Shown: piece by piece, positions 44,076 to 53,644 of the stretch | Numbering within the stretch: the first letter of the stretch is position 1 | Layout of the letters: each line of letters opens with the position of its first letter | NCBI RefSeq assembly: GCF_004919095.1 | Contig: NZ_STGJ01000007.1 | Coordinates: 117,482-181,481 of the forward strand | From: Crenobacter intestini | GTDB lineage: Bacteria > Pseudomonadota > Gammaproteobacteria > Burkholderiales > Chromobacteriaceae | Direction of reading: 5' to 3' | Length of the DNA: 64,000 nt | Program-made: the position numbers and the translations under genes | The notes under the pieces: generated by a model | Told to the model about the DNA's origin: nothing | Database searches by the model: none | Seen by the model: only the letters and a program-made list of their open reading frames with translations

Positions 44076-46873
44076 TGTTCCAGATGAAATCGGTCGAGAT
44101 GGTGCACTGGGACTACTGGCAGCGGCTGACGGTGCCGCTGGACGCGCAGATCGTCACCATCATCGGCCCGAACGGCTCGGGCAAGACTACCTTGCTCGAC
44201 GCCCTGCGCACGCTGCTGGCGATCAAGTGTTCGGGCAAGCGCGACTACAAGCGCTACGTGCGCAACAACCGCGAACCGTTCGCCTACCTGCGCGGCGTGG
44301 TCGACAACCCGCGCCGGCTGGACGGCGGCCTCTACCCGACGCCGTTCTTCCCGCTGACCGCGCCGGAAGTCACGCTGGTGTGCCGCATCAAGAAGCAGGG
44401 CGGCGACTGGGTGCGCCACTACGCGGTGCTCGAGGGCGACGCCCCGCTCGAGGCGCTGGAAGCGTCCGCGCAGTGGCTGGGCGTGCACGAGTACCGGCGG
44501 CGCCTGGAGGCGGCCGGGCTGACCGCGGCGGTCGGCGAGGTGCTGGCGCTTGAGCAGGGCGACACCGACAAGCTGACCGAATACTCGCCGCGCCAGTTGC
44601 TCGACCTGGTGTTCCAGGTGTTCGGCGACAAGGACGTGCTGGTCAACTACCAGCGTGCGGGCGAGGAGCAGAAGGCGACCGAGTCCGAGTTGTCGGCTTT
44701 GTCCGCGCAGCTCGAGCAGCAGTCGGTGCGCGTCGAGGCGATGCGCCTGCGCGCCGACCGCCACCTCGAGTGGCGGCGCCTGCAGGATTCGATCCGCGTG
44801 CTGCAGGACGAGGCGTTGCCGGTGCTCGCCTGGCTGGACACCCGCGGCGAGCTTGCCGAGCGCTGGCAGGGTTACCGCGTGTCGCTGTCGGCGCTTGGCA
44901 AGGCGCGTGACGAACAGCGCGGCACGCTCGCGCTGATGGCGACACTGAATGAAGCCGAGCGCAGTGCGCAGGCGGCGCGCGACAGCGCCGAGGCGCGCCG
45001 CGGCGCCGTGCAGCAGGCGTTCATGGCCGCGCGCGACGCGGTGAAGGAAGTCGAGGGGCGGCTGAAGGAACGCGACCGCCTGCAGGCGCTGGCCGACAGC
45101 GCGTACGGCGACGACGCCGCCGCGCTGGCCGGCAAGCTCTCCACTCTGCGCGCCGACGCCGCAGCGCTGCGCGACGCGCTGCGCGACAGGCAAGAGAGGC
45201 GGCGCACGCTTGGCGAGCGCTTGTCGGCGCTGGAGGCCGGCCGTGCGCGCGCGCCGGAAGACGTGCGCACGATGCGCGCCGCGCTTGACGAGGCGGGCAT
45301 CCGCCACGCGATGCTGTCGGACCTCGTCGAGGTGACCGACCCGGCGTGGCAAGGCGCGGTCGAGGCGCTACTGCGCCCCTCGCGCCACGTGGTGCTGCTG
45401 GGCGACGCGGCCGACCGCCGCGCGGCGTGGGCGATCGGCGAGAAGCTGCGCTACCGCCACTTCATCGTGCCCGACTGCGAGGACGCGCCGCGCGCGCGCG
45501 CGGGCAGTCTCGCCGAGGTGGTGCGCTTCGCGGGGCCGGTGCCGGCGTGGCTCAGCCAGCAGCTGAACCGGGTGGCCCGCGTCGAGGACGCGCGCGAGGG
45601 CGCCGGCGTCGACGGCGACTGGATCACCCGCGACGGCTACTACCGCGAGCGGCGCGGCGCGCGCCATATCGGCGTGCCGGCGCACGACTACGCGTTCGGC
45701 GAGGCGGCGCGCCAGGCGAGCCAGACAGCGCTGTCGCAGCAGCTCACCGTGCTCAACCGCGAAATCCTGGACGCCGAGGCGCGCCACGCCGAACTGCAGC
45801 GCGAGGCGGCGTCGCTCGCCGAGTATCTGGGCGGGATGGACGCGATCCGCATGCTCGACGCACGCGCCGAGGAATTCGCCGCGCTCGACGCGCAACTGGC
45901 GGGCCTGCGTGAAGAAGCCGCGCGTCAGGGTGCGCTGCTCGCCGAAGCCGGCGCCGACAAGGACGCCGCCGAGGCACGCTTCGCCGACGCGCGCCTCGCG
46001 CACGACCGCGTCTGCCAGCGCGAGCACGAGAGCCTTACGCGCATCGACCAGCGTGGCGCCGAAGTGGCGCTCGCGCGCCGGCAGATCCGCCGCCTGACCG
46101 CCGATGCGCGGCAGTGGCAGGGCAAGCTGCCGGAAGGGGCATGCACGCCGGAGCGGGTGGCCGAGCTCGAGGAGCGTTTCGAGTCGGCCGCCGAGGCGCG
46201 CCACGAGATCGCCTACCTGGAAGAGCGGCTCGCCGCCGGCGACTGGGAGACCGACCCGACCGTGCTCGAACTCAGGAACAAGCTCGCCGACGACATGGCG
46301 CAGCTGGAGGGCGAGCGCAGCCGGCGCGAGGGGGAACTGGTGCGGGCGTCGACCCTGACCGACGACGCGCGCGGCGCGTACATCAACAAGTTGAAGGCGA
46401 CCGTGCGCGCGTACGGGCGCAACGTCAAACGGTTGGGGGAGCTGGCCGGCATCGGCGTCGAGGTCGAGTTGCCGCAGCTGTCGAACGACGACACCGTGCT
46501 CGCGCAGGCCGGGCTGGTGTTGCGCTTCGACTTCGACCACAAGGGCATGACCGGCATGAACGACGGCGAGGGCTCCGGCGGCCAGCAGGTGATGAAGTCG
46601 CTGATCCTCTTGATCGGCCTGATGATGGACGAGGCGAACCCGTCGGGCTTCGTGTTCATCGACGAGCCGTTCGCCCACCTCGACATCTTCAACATCGACC
46701 GCGTCGCGGGCTTTTTGAAGGCGACCGAGGCGCAGTACCTGATCACCACGCCGAACACCCACAACATCAACATCTTCGCGCCGTCCGACCTGACGCTGGC
46801 GACGCGCAAGAAACGGCCGGGCGAAACCTGGGCGCCGCCCATCCTGCAGGCCCGCCGCAGGCTGGACGCGTAA
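44075..46873 (+). CDS. SMC-type ATPase, MksB/JetC-like
   Basis: A 932-residue ATPase. Walker A GPNGSGKTT is at residues 31-39. Two coiled-coil arms (about 180-350 and 570-770, rich in Glu/Ala/Arg/Leu) flank a central hinge region. The signature GSGGQQ at 833-838 and Walker B FVFIDEPFAHLD (Asp863, Glu864) complete the head. EAQYLITTPNTHNINIF is typical of this SbcC/MukB-like subgroup. It would form a dimer that extrudes or entraps DNA. Size fits MksB/JetC more than SMC (about 1200) or MukB (about 1480). Confidence 0.85.
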   Translation: MFQMKSVEMVHWDYWQRLTVPLDAQIVTIIGPNGSGKTTLLDALRTLLAIKCSGKRDYKRYVRNNREPFAYLRGVVDNPRRLDGGLYPTPFFPLTAPEVTLVCRIKKQGGDWVRHYAVLEGDAPLEALEASAQWLGVHEYRRRLEAAGLTAAVGEVLALEQGDTDKLTEYSPRQLLDLVFQVFGDKDVLVNYQRAGEEQKATESELSALSAQLEQQSVRVEAMRLRADRHLEWRRLQDSIRVLQDEALPVLAWLDTRGELAERWQGYRVSLSALGKARDEQRGTLALMATLNEAERSAQAARDSAEARRGAVQQAFMAARDAVKEVEGRLKERDRLQALADSAYGDDAAALAGKLSTLRADAAALRDALRDRQERRRTLGERLSALEAGRARAPEDVRTMRAALDEAGIRHAMLSDLVEVTDPAWQGAVEALLRPSRHVVLLGDAADRRAAWAIGEKLRYRHFIVPDCEDAPRARAGSLAEVVRFAGPVPAWLSQQLNRVARVEDAREGAGVDGDWITRDGYYRERRGARHIGVPAHDYAFGEAARQASQTALSQQLTVLNREILDAEARHAELQREAASLAEYLGGMDAIRMLDARAEEFAALDAQLAGLREEAARQGALLAEAGADKDAAEARFADARLAHDRVCQREHESLTRIDQRGAEVALARRQIRRLTADARQWQGKLPEGACTPERVAELEERFESAAEARHEIAYLEERLAAGDWETDPTVLELRNKLADDMAQLEGERSRREGELVRASTLTDDARGAYINKLKATVRAYGRNVKRLGELAGIGVEVELPQLSNDDTVLAQAGLVLRFDFDHKGMTGMNDGEGSGGQQVMKSLILLIGLMMDEANPSGFVFIDEPFAHLDIFNIDRVAGFLKATEAQYLITTPNTHNINIFAPSDLTLATRKKRPGETWAPPILQARRRLDA

Positions 46874-46883
46874 GGGGGTGGAC

Positions 46884-48089
46884 ATGACAGGCTGGCTTGC
46901 CCGCATCGACAAGCGGCGCGTCGCGCAGAGCCCACTGGGCGTGCGCGGGCGCAACCTCGCGCTCGACCCCTTGCTCGCGCCGCAGCCCCTGGCGCTGTCG
47001 GACGCCGAGCGGGTGCGCCTCGCGTGCTGGCTGCAGGCGCGCGGCAGCCGGGTACGCTGGCCCTCGCTTGCCGAGGGCGCCGCGGACGAAGCCTTGCTCG
47101 CGCGCCTGTTGGAGGCGGGCTGGTGCCGGGTCGAGCTGCAGCTGTCGGCGGAGGGCAACCACGCCGGCCGGTTCGAGCCGTGCTGGGTCGAGTGGCTGGA
47201 CAGCTACGGCCTGCGCGCGCAATGCGGCATCGCGGCGGACAGCCCGGCGGACGAGGAGGTGGTCGAGCTGTGGCGCGGCTGGCAGCCGCGTGCGGCGGCG
47301 CTGGCGCCGCTGGCGGCGACCCTGTTGCAGGGCCTGCCGTCGACCACGCTTGAGCGGCGGCTTGCCATCGCACGTGCGCTAGACGACTGGCTGGCGGACG
47401 GGCGCTGGGGCAGCGAGCGCGACTTCTCGCGCCACGCGCTCGGGCGCAGCCGCGCCTTCGGCGACGCCGACCGCGCGTGGCTGGCCGAGGCCGGCGTCGA
47501 CCTGGCCGCGTGCGGGGTCGGCCCGCACGGCCCGCACCTGTTTGTCGCCGGGCCCCTCTCCCTGTGGGACGGCGCCGAATGCCTGTCGTCGCGGCGGCTG
47601 CTCGCGCCCGGCGCGGCGCTCGCGCCGGAACTGCTCGCGGCCGTCACCCGTGCCGACGGGCGTGTCGACGCGATCCGCGTCGTCCAGCAGCTTGCGGTCT
47701 TCGGACGGCTGGGTGCAGAGGACGGCGCGGTGCTGACGCTGTGCGTGCCGGCGGCACCGCCGCCGGCCTGGCGACGCGCGCTCGCCGCGCTGTTCGGCGC
47801 CTTGCGGGTGCCGGTACAGGTCGGCTGCGACCTGTCGCCTACCGGCATGGCGCTCGCGCTCGACATCGGCGCGCTCGCCGGCGCGGCAGGGTGCCCGTGG
47901 CAGCCGTGGCAGATGGCCGTGCCGACCGTCGTGCTGCAGCAGGCCGGGCAGCCGCTGGACGAAGCCTCCCGCGCCGCGCTCGCGCGCCTCGCCGCGCGGC
48001 CGCTGCCGGCGGCGCTGGCGACGCTCGCCGCGCAGCTGGACGAGGCCGGCTGCTGGCTCGGCCAGGACATCCTGTTCGAGGCGGGGTGA
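46884..48089 (+). CDS. JetD/MksG-like protein with apparently degenerate Toprim site
   Basis: A 401-residue protein in the fourth position, where JetD (DUF3322-DUF2220) sits in Wadjet operons. Its layout follows Jet[15 protein letters not shown] for the FGDSK-like element, AGPLSLWDG for GPL, and [14 protein letters not shown] in place of the VENLxSF motif. [15 protein letters not shown] occupies the position of GDxDPxG. Gln268 stands for the catalytic Glu and Ser318 for the second Asp of the DxD pair; Asp316 remains. Metal-dependent cleavage may therefore be lost. AAGGGGG precedes ATG 46884; a GTG at 46878 is the alternative. Assignment is by pattern only. Confidence 0.6.
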   Translation: MTGWLARIDKRRVAQSPLGVRGRNLALDPLLAPQPLALSDAERVRLACWLQARGSRVRWPSLAEGAADEALLARLLEAGWCRVELQLSAEGNHAGRFEPCWVEWLDSYGLRAQCGIAADSPADEEVVELWRGWQPRAAALAPLAATLLQGLPSTTLERRLAIARALDDWLADGRWGSERDFSRHALGRSRAFGDADRAWLAEAGVDLAACGVGPHGPHLFVAGPLSLWDGAECLSSRRLLAPGAALAPELLAAVTRADGRVDAIRVVQQLAVFGRLGAEDGAVLTLCVPAAPPPAWRRALAALFGALRVPVQVGCDLSPTGMALALDIGALAGAAGCPWQPWQMAVPTVVLQQAGQPLDEASRAALARLAARPLPAALATLAAQLDEAGCWLGQDILFEAG

Positions 48090-48166
48090 CCGCCTGCATT
48101 GCTGTTTGCATATCCGGTGGCGGTGCCGATAATGGGGTCTTTGCCCTGACTGCGAAGGAACCCTGG

Positions 48167-49006
48167 ATGAAGCTGACCGCCCTGACCGGCAACTCGCAAC
48201 GCCTGGACGGCGGCGCGATGTTCGGCAACGCCCCGCGCGCGCTGTGGTCGCGCTACCTGACGCCGGACGACGCGCACCGGGTGCCGCTCGCCTGCCGCTG
48301 CCTGCTGGCCGAGACCGGCGACGGCCGCCGCATCCTGCTCGAGACCGGCACCGGCGCGTTCTTCTCGCCCGAACTACGCGAACGCTTCGGTGTGGTCGAG
48401 CCGGCGCATGTGCTGCTGGATGCGCTCGCCGCGCACGGTCTCACCGACGCCGACATCGACGTGGTGGTGATCTCGCACCTGCATTTCGACCACGCCGGTG
48501 GCCTGCTCGCCGCGTGGGACGGTGGCCCGGCCCGCCTGCTGTTCCCGAACGCCAAGGTGGTGGTCTCGCGCGAGGCGTGGGCGCGGGCGAACGCGCCGCA
48601 CCCGCGCGACCGCGCGTCGTTCATCCCCGAACTGAACGCGCTGCTGGCGTCGAGTGGCCGCCTAGTGCTGACCGACGGCGAGACGCCGGACTGCCTGCCG
48701 GACAACTGGCGCTTCCATGTCTCGCACGGCCACACGCCGGGCATGCTGCTGGCCGAACTGCCGTCCGCTGCGGGCCCGCTGGTGTTCGCCTCCGACCTGA
48801 TCCCCGGCGTGCCCTGGGTGCACGTGCCGATCACCATGGGTTACGACCGCTACCCCGAACAGCTGATCGACGAGAAGCAGGCCTTGCTCGACGACCTGCG
48901 CGCGCGCGAGGGTTCGCTCTTCTTCACGCACGACCCCGCCGTGGCCACCGGGCGCCTATGCCGCGACAGCAAGGGGCGTTACGGCGTCGAGCCGGCTACG
49001 CTGTAG
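48167..49006 (+). CDS. metallo-beta-lactamase-fold hydrolase
   Basis: A 279-residue protein starting [19 protein letters not shown]. The zinc motif [10 protein letters not shown] and the later His/Asp ligands ([24 protein letters not shown]) define the MBL fold. The N-terminus with GGAMFG resembles YtnP/AhlD-type lactonases, but substrate is not readable. It follows the SMC operon after 77 bp without sharing an overlap, so it is probably separate. Confidence 0.8.
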   Translation: MKLTALTGNSQRLDGGAMFGNAPRALWSRYLTPDDAHRVPLACRCLLAETGDGRRILLETGTGAFFSPELRERFGVVEPAHVLLDALAAHGLTDADIDVVVISHLHFDHAGGLLAAWDGGPARLLFPNAKVVVSREAWARANAPHPRDRASFIPELNALLASSGRLVLTDGETPDCLPDNWRFHVSHGHTPGMLLAELPSAAGPLVFASDLIPGVPWVHVPITMGYDRYPEQLIDEKQALLDDLRAREGSLFFTHDPAVATGRLCRDSKGRYGVEPATL

Positions 49007-49032
49007 GCGTAGATACGGGCAGTGTTGTATTT

Positions 49033-49066
49033 GTTTAACATATTTGACGGGCGTTAAATATTTGAA
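49033..49066. promoter_or_regulatory. two tandem near-palindromes, candidate operator
   Basis: GTTTAACATATTTGAC (49033-49048) and CGTTAAATATTTGAAC (49051-49066) are imperfect copies of a GTTnAA-ATATTT-nAAC dyad, 18 bp apart in an AT-rich stretch of the 239-bp gap before the symporter gene. A regulator of that transporter is plausible; its identity is unknown. The rest of the gap holds no gene. Confidence 0.4.
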
Positions 49067-49245
49067 CAATTAATCCTTTTGCATGCGCAAGCCTTGTCAG
49101 ACAAGGCGCAGGCGGCGGCCCGTCGAACCGTGCAGGCGGCTGAGCCGGCGCCGGGCCGATTTTTTTTTGCCTTGCCGCTTTGGCCAGCCCCCCGTATGGC
49201 GGATAATCGGCCGCCTTACAAAAAAACGGGTGGAGACCCCGCGCC

Positions 49246-50682
49246 ATGCTGATCGGCTTCGTCGTACTCTATCTTCTGCTGACCGTGGGTGTGGGCGTGT
49301 ACGCGTCCACCCGGGTCAAGGATTCCAAGGACTTTGCCACCGCCGGTTCGAGCATGCCGCTGCCGGTGGTGACCGCGATGGTGTTCGCCACCTGGTTCGG
49401 CTCCGAGGCCATCCTCGGCATCCCGTCGACCTTCCTCGCGGAGGGCTTCGGCGGCATCGTCGAGGACCCGTTCGGCTCGTTCGCCTGCCTGATGCTGGTC
49501 GGCGTGTTCTTCGCGCGCCGGCTGTACCGGATGAACCTGCTGACCATCGGCGACTTCTTCCGCAAGCGTTACGGCCCGCTGGTCGAGGCGCTGACCAGCA
49601 TCGTCATCATCCTGTCTTACCTTGGCTGGATCGCCGCGCAGATGACCGCGCTGGGCGTGGTATTCAACGTGCTCTCCGACGGCGCGATCAGCACCACCCA
49701 GGGCACGCTGATCGGTGCCGGCATCGTGCTGGTGTATACGCTGATGGGCGGCATGCTGTCGGTCGCCTTCACCGACTTCCTGCAGATGTCGATCATCGTG
49801 ATCGGCCTCTTGTACCTGGTGTGGCTGATCGGCGGCATGGCCGGCGGCCCGGTCGCGGTGGTTTCGCATGCGGCAAGCGCGGGCAAGCTGACCTTCCTGC
49901 ACGACACCGAACCCAGGACCGTCGTCGCCTTCATCGGCGCCGCGATCACCATGATGCTGGGTTCGATCCCACAGCAGGACATCTACCAGCGCGTGATGTC
50001 GGCCAAGAGCGAGCAGGTCGCGCAGCGCGGCACCATCCTGGGCGCGATGTTCTACCTGTGCTTTTGCATGCTGCCGATCTTCCTCACCTACGCCGCCTCG
50101 ATGATCGAACCGGAGATGGTGGCGCGGGTGGGCGCGGTCGACCCGCAGATGATCCTGCCGACGCTGATCCTCGACAAGACGCCGCTGTTCGCGCAGGCGC
50201 TGTTCTTCGGCGCGCTGCTCTCGGCGATCATGTCGACCGCGTCGGGCACGCTGATGGCGCCTTCGGTCACCTTCACCGAGAACGTGCTCAAGCACCTGAT
50301 GCCGCGCATGACCGACCGCCAGTTCATGCGCGCGATGCGCGCCTCCATCGTGGTCGCCGCGATCGCGACCACGGCGTTCGCGCTGCTGTCGGACGCCAGC
50401 ATCTACGAGATGGTCGGCAACGCGTACAAGGTGACGCTGGTCGCCGCGTCGGTACCGCTGATCGCCGGCGTGTTCTGGCGCCGCGCGACCACCCAGGGCG
50501 CGCTGTGCGCGATCGCGCTGGGGGTGGTCTCGTGGGTGTCGCTCGAACTCACCTACACCGACGACGCGTTCTGGCCGCCGCAACTGGTCGGCTTCCTGAT
50601 GAGCCTCATGGGCATGATCGTCGGCTCGCTCGCGCCGCAACGCATCGCCAACCGCACCGCCGACCACGCCGCCGCGCACTGA
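49246..50682 (+). CDS. sodium:solute symporter (SSS family)
   Basis: The 478 residues form 13 predicted membrane segments with the SSS signatures VFATWFGSEAILGIPSTFLA and GSIPQQDIYQRVMSAKSEQ. The second is the typical TM-region of pantothenate/proline/choline-like members. The last segments are followed by a His-rich tail. Substrate is not readable; neighbours give no clue. Confidence 0.85.
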   Translation: MLIGFVVLYLLLTVGVGVYASTRVKDSKDFATAGSSMPLPVVTAMVFATWFGSEAILGIPSTFLAEGFGGIVEDPFGSFACLMLVGVFFARRLYRMNLLTIGDFFRKRYGPLVEALTSIVIILSYLGWIAAQMTALGVVFNVLSDGAISTTQGTLIGAGIVLVYTLMGGMLSVAFTDFLQMSIIVIGLLYLVWLIGGMAGGPVAVVSHAASAGKLTFLHDTEPRTVVAFIGAAITMMLGSIPQQDIYQRVMSAKSEQVAQRGTILGAMFYLCFCMLPIFLTYAASMIEPEMVARVGAVDPQMILPTLILDKTPLFAQALFFGALLSAIMSTASGTLMAPSVTFTENVLKHLMPRMTDRQFMRAMRASIVVAAIATTAFALLSDASIYEMVGNAYKVTLVAASVPLIAGVFWRRATTQGALCAIALGVVSWVSLELTYTDDAFWPPQLVGFLMSLMGMIVGSLAPQRIANRTADHAAAH

Positions 50683-50740
50683 GCCTTGCTGTGGTTTCCC
50701 CCGACTTGCTTCCATTTAAATGGCATGGCAAGGTCGGGGG

Positions 50741-51640
50741 ATGACGACGCCTCGCCCCGCCCAGACTTCCGCCTACCTGCTGCTGATCCTGACCACGCTG
50801 TTCTGGTCGGGCAATTTCGTGCTCGCCCGCGCGACGCACGCGAGCATCCCGCCGCTGACCCTGTCCTTCGCCCGCTGGGCGATCGCGCTGATGGTGCTGC
50901 TGCCCTTCGGCGCCGCCCCCGCTTGGCGCGAGCGCGCGCGGTGGCTGCCGCACTGGCGGCGCCTGGTATTGCTTGGCGTGCTCGGCATCGCCGGCTTCAA
51001 CTCGCTGGTCTACCTTGGCGTGCAGTCGACCACCGCGACCAACGCGGTGCTGATGAATTCCTTCATCCCCATCCTGATCGTGCTCATCGGCGCGCTGTTC
51101 TTCGGCATGCAGGCCGGCGCGCGGCAGCTGGCGGCGATCGCGCTGTCGTTCGTCGGGGTGCTGATGATCGTCGCGCACGGCGACCCGCTGCGGCTGATGC
51201 GGCTGGATATCAACCACGGCGACCTGATCGTGTTCGGCGCGATGGTCGCGTGGGCGCTGTATACCTTGCTGTTGCGCGGCCTGCCGGCCACGCTGAACCG
51301 GCTGGGCTTGCTGACCGTGCTGGTCGCGATCGGCCTGTGCGCGATCACGCCGTTTTTCCTCGCCGAGTTCGCGTCCGGCGCGCGCGCGCCGCTCAATGCG
51401 ACCACCCTCGTCACCTTCGCCTACGTCGGCACCCTGCCGTCGGTCGCCGCCTACTACTTTTACAACCTCGGGGTCGCCCGCGTCGGCGCCGCGCGCGCCG
51501 GCAGCTTCATCCACCTGATGCCGATGTTCGGCGCGCTGCTGTCGGTGGTGTTCCTGGGCGAGGCCTTCCGCGCCTACCACGCCGTGGGCTTCGCGCTGAT
51601 CCTAGGCGGCGTGTGGCTGGCCGCGCGGGCGAACCGTTGA
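50741..51640 (+). CDS. EamA/DMT-family transporter
   Basis: A 299-residue permease with ten membrane segments in two EamA repeats; LILTTLFWSGNFVLARA starts the first, and IVFGAMVAWALYTLLLRGLP the second. AAGGT lies before ATG 50741; an in-frame ATG at 50720 would add seven residues. Substrate is unknown (export of amino acids or nucleotide metabolites is common in the family). Confidence 0.85.
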   Translation: MTTPRPAQTSAYLLLILTTLFWSGNFVLARATHASIPPLTLSFARWAIALMVLLPFGAAPAWRERARWLPHWRRLVLLGVLGIAGFNSLVYLGVQSTTATNAVLMNSFIPILIVLIGALFFGMQAGARQLAAIALSFVGVLMIVAHGDPLRLMRLDINHGDLIVFGAMVAWALYTLLLRGLPATLNRLGLLTVLVAIGLCAITPFFLAEFASGARAPLNATTLVTFAYVGTLPSVAAYYFYNLGVARVGAARAGSFIHLMPMFGALLSVVFLGEAFRAYHAVGFALILGGVWLAARANR

Positions 51641-51657
51641 ACCATAGGGAGAACCAT

Positions 51658-52047
51658 ATGAGCGAACAGGACAAGCAGGCGGGCCTTGAGATGCGCGCGC
51701 GGGTGATGGGAGAGGCGTTCGTCGCGCGCGCGATGGGCGGCGCCGACGCGTTCTCGCAGCCCCTGCAGGACTGGGTGAACGAGCACGCGTGGGGCAGCAC
51801 CTGGCAGCGCGGCGGCATCGACCTGAAGACCCGCAGCCTGACGACCTGCGCGATGCTGGCGGTGCTCGGGCGCAGCACCGAACTGAAGGGCCACCTGCGC
51901 GGCGCGCTGAACAACGGTGCCAGCCTTACCGAAATCCGCGAGGTGCTGCTGCACGCCGGCGTCTACGGCGGTGCGCCGGCGGCGGTCGAGGCGTTCCGCG
52001 TCGCCCGCGAACTGATGGCCGAGCTGGGGCTGGAATTCGAAGGCTAG
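51658..52047 (+). CDS. carboxymuconolactone decarboxylase family protein
   Basis: A 129-residue, all-helical protein of the AhpD/CMD superfamily. WGSTWQRGGIDLKTRSLTTC, LKGHLRGALNNGASLTEIRE and LLHAGVYGGAPAAVEAFR match PcaC-type 4-carboxymuconolactone decarboxylases. The AhpD CxxC is absent. No pca gene is near, so decarboxylation of a protocatechuate intermediate is not assured. A GGGAGAA ribosome site precedes the ATG. Confidence 0.85.
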   Translation: MSEQDKQAGLEMRARVMGEAFVARAMGGADAFSQPLQDWVNEHAWGSTWQRGGIDLKTRSLTTCAMLAVLGRSTELKGHLRGALNNGASLTEIREVLLHAGVYGGAPAAVEAFRVARELMAELGLEFEG

Positions 52048-52097
52048 CCCGGGTTGGCCGGCGGCGCCGGCACAAGCCGGGCTAGCGTCGGACAGGC

Positions 52098-52985
52098 TTA
52101 ACCGGTCCGGCCCGCTTCAGCGAGCAGGGCGGCGGCGGCCAGCTTGCCCAGCTGGTTGGCGGCCAGCGGACTGTCGCCGGTGATGAGCCTGCGGTCCTGG
52201 TGGCACTGGCCGCTGATGCCGGTGTTCAGGATCTGCAGCCCCTGCGCCGCCAGGCTCTTGCCCAGCGGCCAGCGCAGCTTGCCCGGCATGTAGCCGATCT
52301 CGATGTTGGCGCCCTCGTCCAGCGCGTCGGGGAACACGCAAATCTGGTAACCCTTGAACGGGGAGTCCGCCGGGCTTTCCTTGAGCGTCGCCGCGAGCAG
52401 GCAGGCCGGGCCGTGGCAGAGCGTGATGATGAACTTGTCGTTGGCCAGCGCCCAATCGAGCACCCGTTTCACTTCCAGGCTCTGGTGCAGGCCGACCAGC
52501 GCGCCGTGGCCGCCGGGCACGAAGACGCCAATATACGGCGAGTCGGCGGCGGTGAGCGTGTCCATCAGGTCGGCGAGCCTGGCCGGCTGTTTGAAGCGGT
52601 CGAGGTATTTGCGGTACACGCCCTGCACGGTCGCATCCTCGCCCGGCATCGCCCACAGTTCCAGCTTGACCGGGTTGCCCGACAGCGTCGCCACCTCGAT
52701 CTCGAAGCCGGCGCTGTCGATGTGGTACATCGGCAGCAGGGTCTCGACCGGGTGGTTGCCGGTCGAGAACATCGTCCCGTTCTCCATCAGCAGATAGCGC
52801 TCGTCGGTGGCGATCAGCAGCACCTTCCATTTGCCGCCGGTGTAGGGCGTCGGGTAGGTGGTGCCGTCAAAGTCGGTCTTGGGCGAGGTGTACTGGCTGA
52901 GCGAGTAGGGCGAGGGGAAGAACGCATTGTTCTCGGCGACATCCGGAGTCGGCGTCCTGCCAAGTTCGTTTGCGGAGGAAGTCAT
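52098..52985 (-). CDS. hchA: protein/nucleotide deglycase Hsp31 (glyoxalase III)
   Basis: A 295-residue DJ-1/PfpI-superfamily protein. The catalytic Cys-His pair is in [10 protein letters not shown] and the Glu in the [20 protein letters not shown] block, both typical of HchA. It converts methylglyoxal to D-lactate and acts as a chaperone or deglycase in the cytosol. AGGAG lies 7 nt before ATG 52985, which sets the start. Divergent from tpx. Confidence 0.93.
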   Translation of the reverse strand: MTSSANELGRTPTPDVAENNAFFPSPYSLSQYTSPKTDFDGTTYPTPYTGGKWKVLLIATDERYLLMENGTMFSTGNHPVETLLPMYHIDSAGFEIEVATLSGNPVKLELWAMPGEDATVQGVYRKYLDRFKQPARLADLMDTLTAADSPYIGVFVPGGHGALVGLHQSLEVKRVLDWALANDKFIITLCHGPACLLAATLKESPADSPFKGYQICVFPDALDEGANIEIGYMPGKLRWPLGKSLAAQGLQILNTGISGQCHQDRRLITGDSPLAANQLGKLAAAALLAEAGRTG

Positions 52986-53149
52986 CGGGTTCTCCTGGGC
53001 TTGCGTGGGGGGATGCATCGACCCCTGCAGCATAGCCGCGGCGTCCCCGTTTGCATGGCGCGGGCTTGCCTTGCCCATGGCGCGCGCGGGGTTGAATCCA
53101 CAGTGCATAACGCGCACGATGGACGCTCCTTTGTGATGGAGTGCATGCG

Positions 53150-53644
53150 ATGCCCACGATTACCCTGCGCGGCAACCCGGTCGAAGTGGCCGGCCAGCTG
53201 CCATCTGCCGGCGACCTCGCGCCGGCGTTGACCCTGACCGCCGCCGATCTTTCCGAGGTCACGCTCGCAAGCTTCGCCGGCAAGAAGATCCTCAACATCT
53301 TCCCGAGTGTCGATACGCCGACCTGCGCGCTGTCGGTGCGCAAGTTCAACCAGCAGGCGGCCGGCCGCGCCGGCGTGACCGTGCTGTGCATCTCGGCCGA
53401 CTTGCCGTTCGCGCAGAAGCGTTTCTGCGGTGCCGAGGGCATCGAGGGCGTCGTCAACCTGTCGACCTTCCGCCACCCCGAGTTCCGCCAGGCTTGGGGC
53501 GTCGAGTTCGCCAGCGGTCCCTTGCAGGGCCTGTGCGCACGCGCGGTGGTGGTGCTCGGCGAAGACGACCGGGTGCTCTACAGCCAGCTGGTCGGCGAAG
53601 TAGGCGACGAGCCCGACTACGCGGCGGCGCTGGCGGCGCTGTAA
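53150..53644 (+). CDS. tpx: thiol peroxidase
   Basis: A 164-residue atypical 2-Cys peroxiredoxin starting [18 protein letters not shown]. The peroxidatic Cys is in [16 protein letters not shown] and the resolving Cys in [15 protein letters not shown]. It reduces H2O2 or alkyl hydroperoxides with thioredoxin. ATG 53150 is favoured over a GTG at 53141. Its end overlaps the chemoreceptor gene by 28 bp, tail to tail. Confidence 0.93.
   Translation: MPTITLRGNPVEVAGQLPSAGDLAPALTLTAADLSEVTLASFAGKKILNIFPSVDTPTCALSVRKFNQQAAGRAGVTVLCISADLPFAQKRFCGAEGIEGVVNLSTFRHPEFRQAWGVEFASGPLQGLCARAVVVLGEDDRVLYSQLVGEVGDEPDYAAALAAL

Noticed and set aside
49155..49172. Run of T after GC-rich sequence in the gap before the symporter, as a terminator
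   Set aside because: The preceding CCGGCGCCGG palindrome is separated from the T-run and does not form a clean stem next to it; the nearest upstream gene ends 150 bp away.
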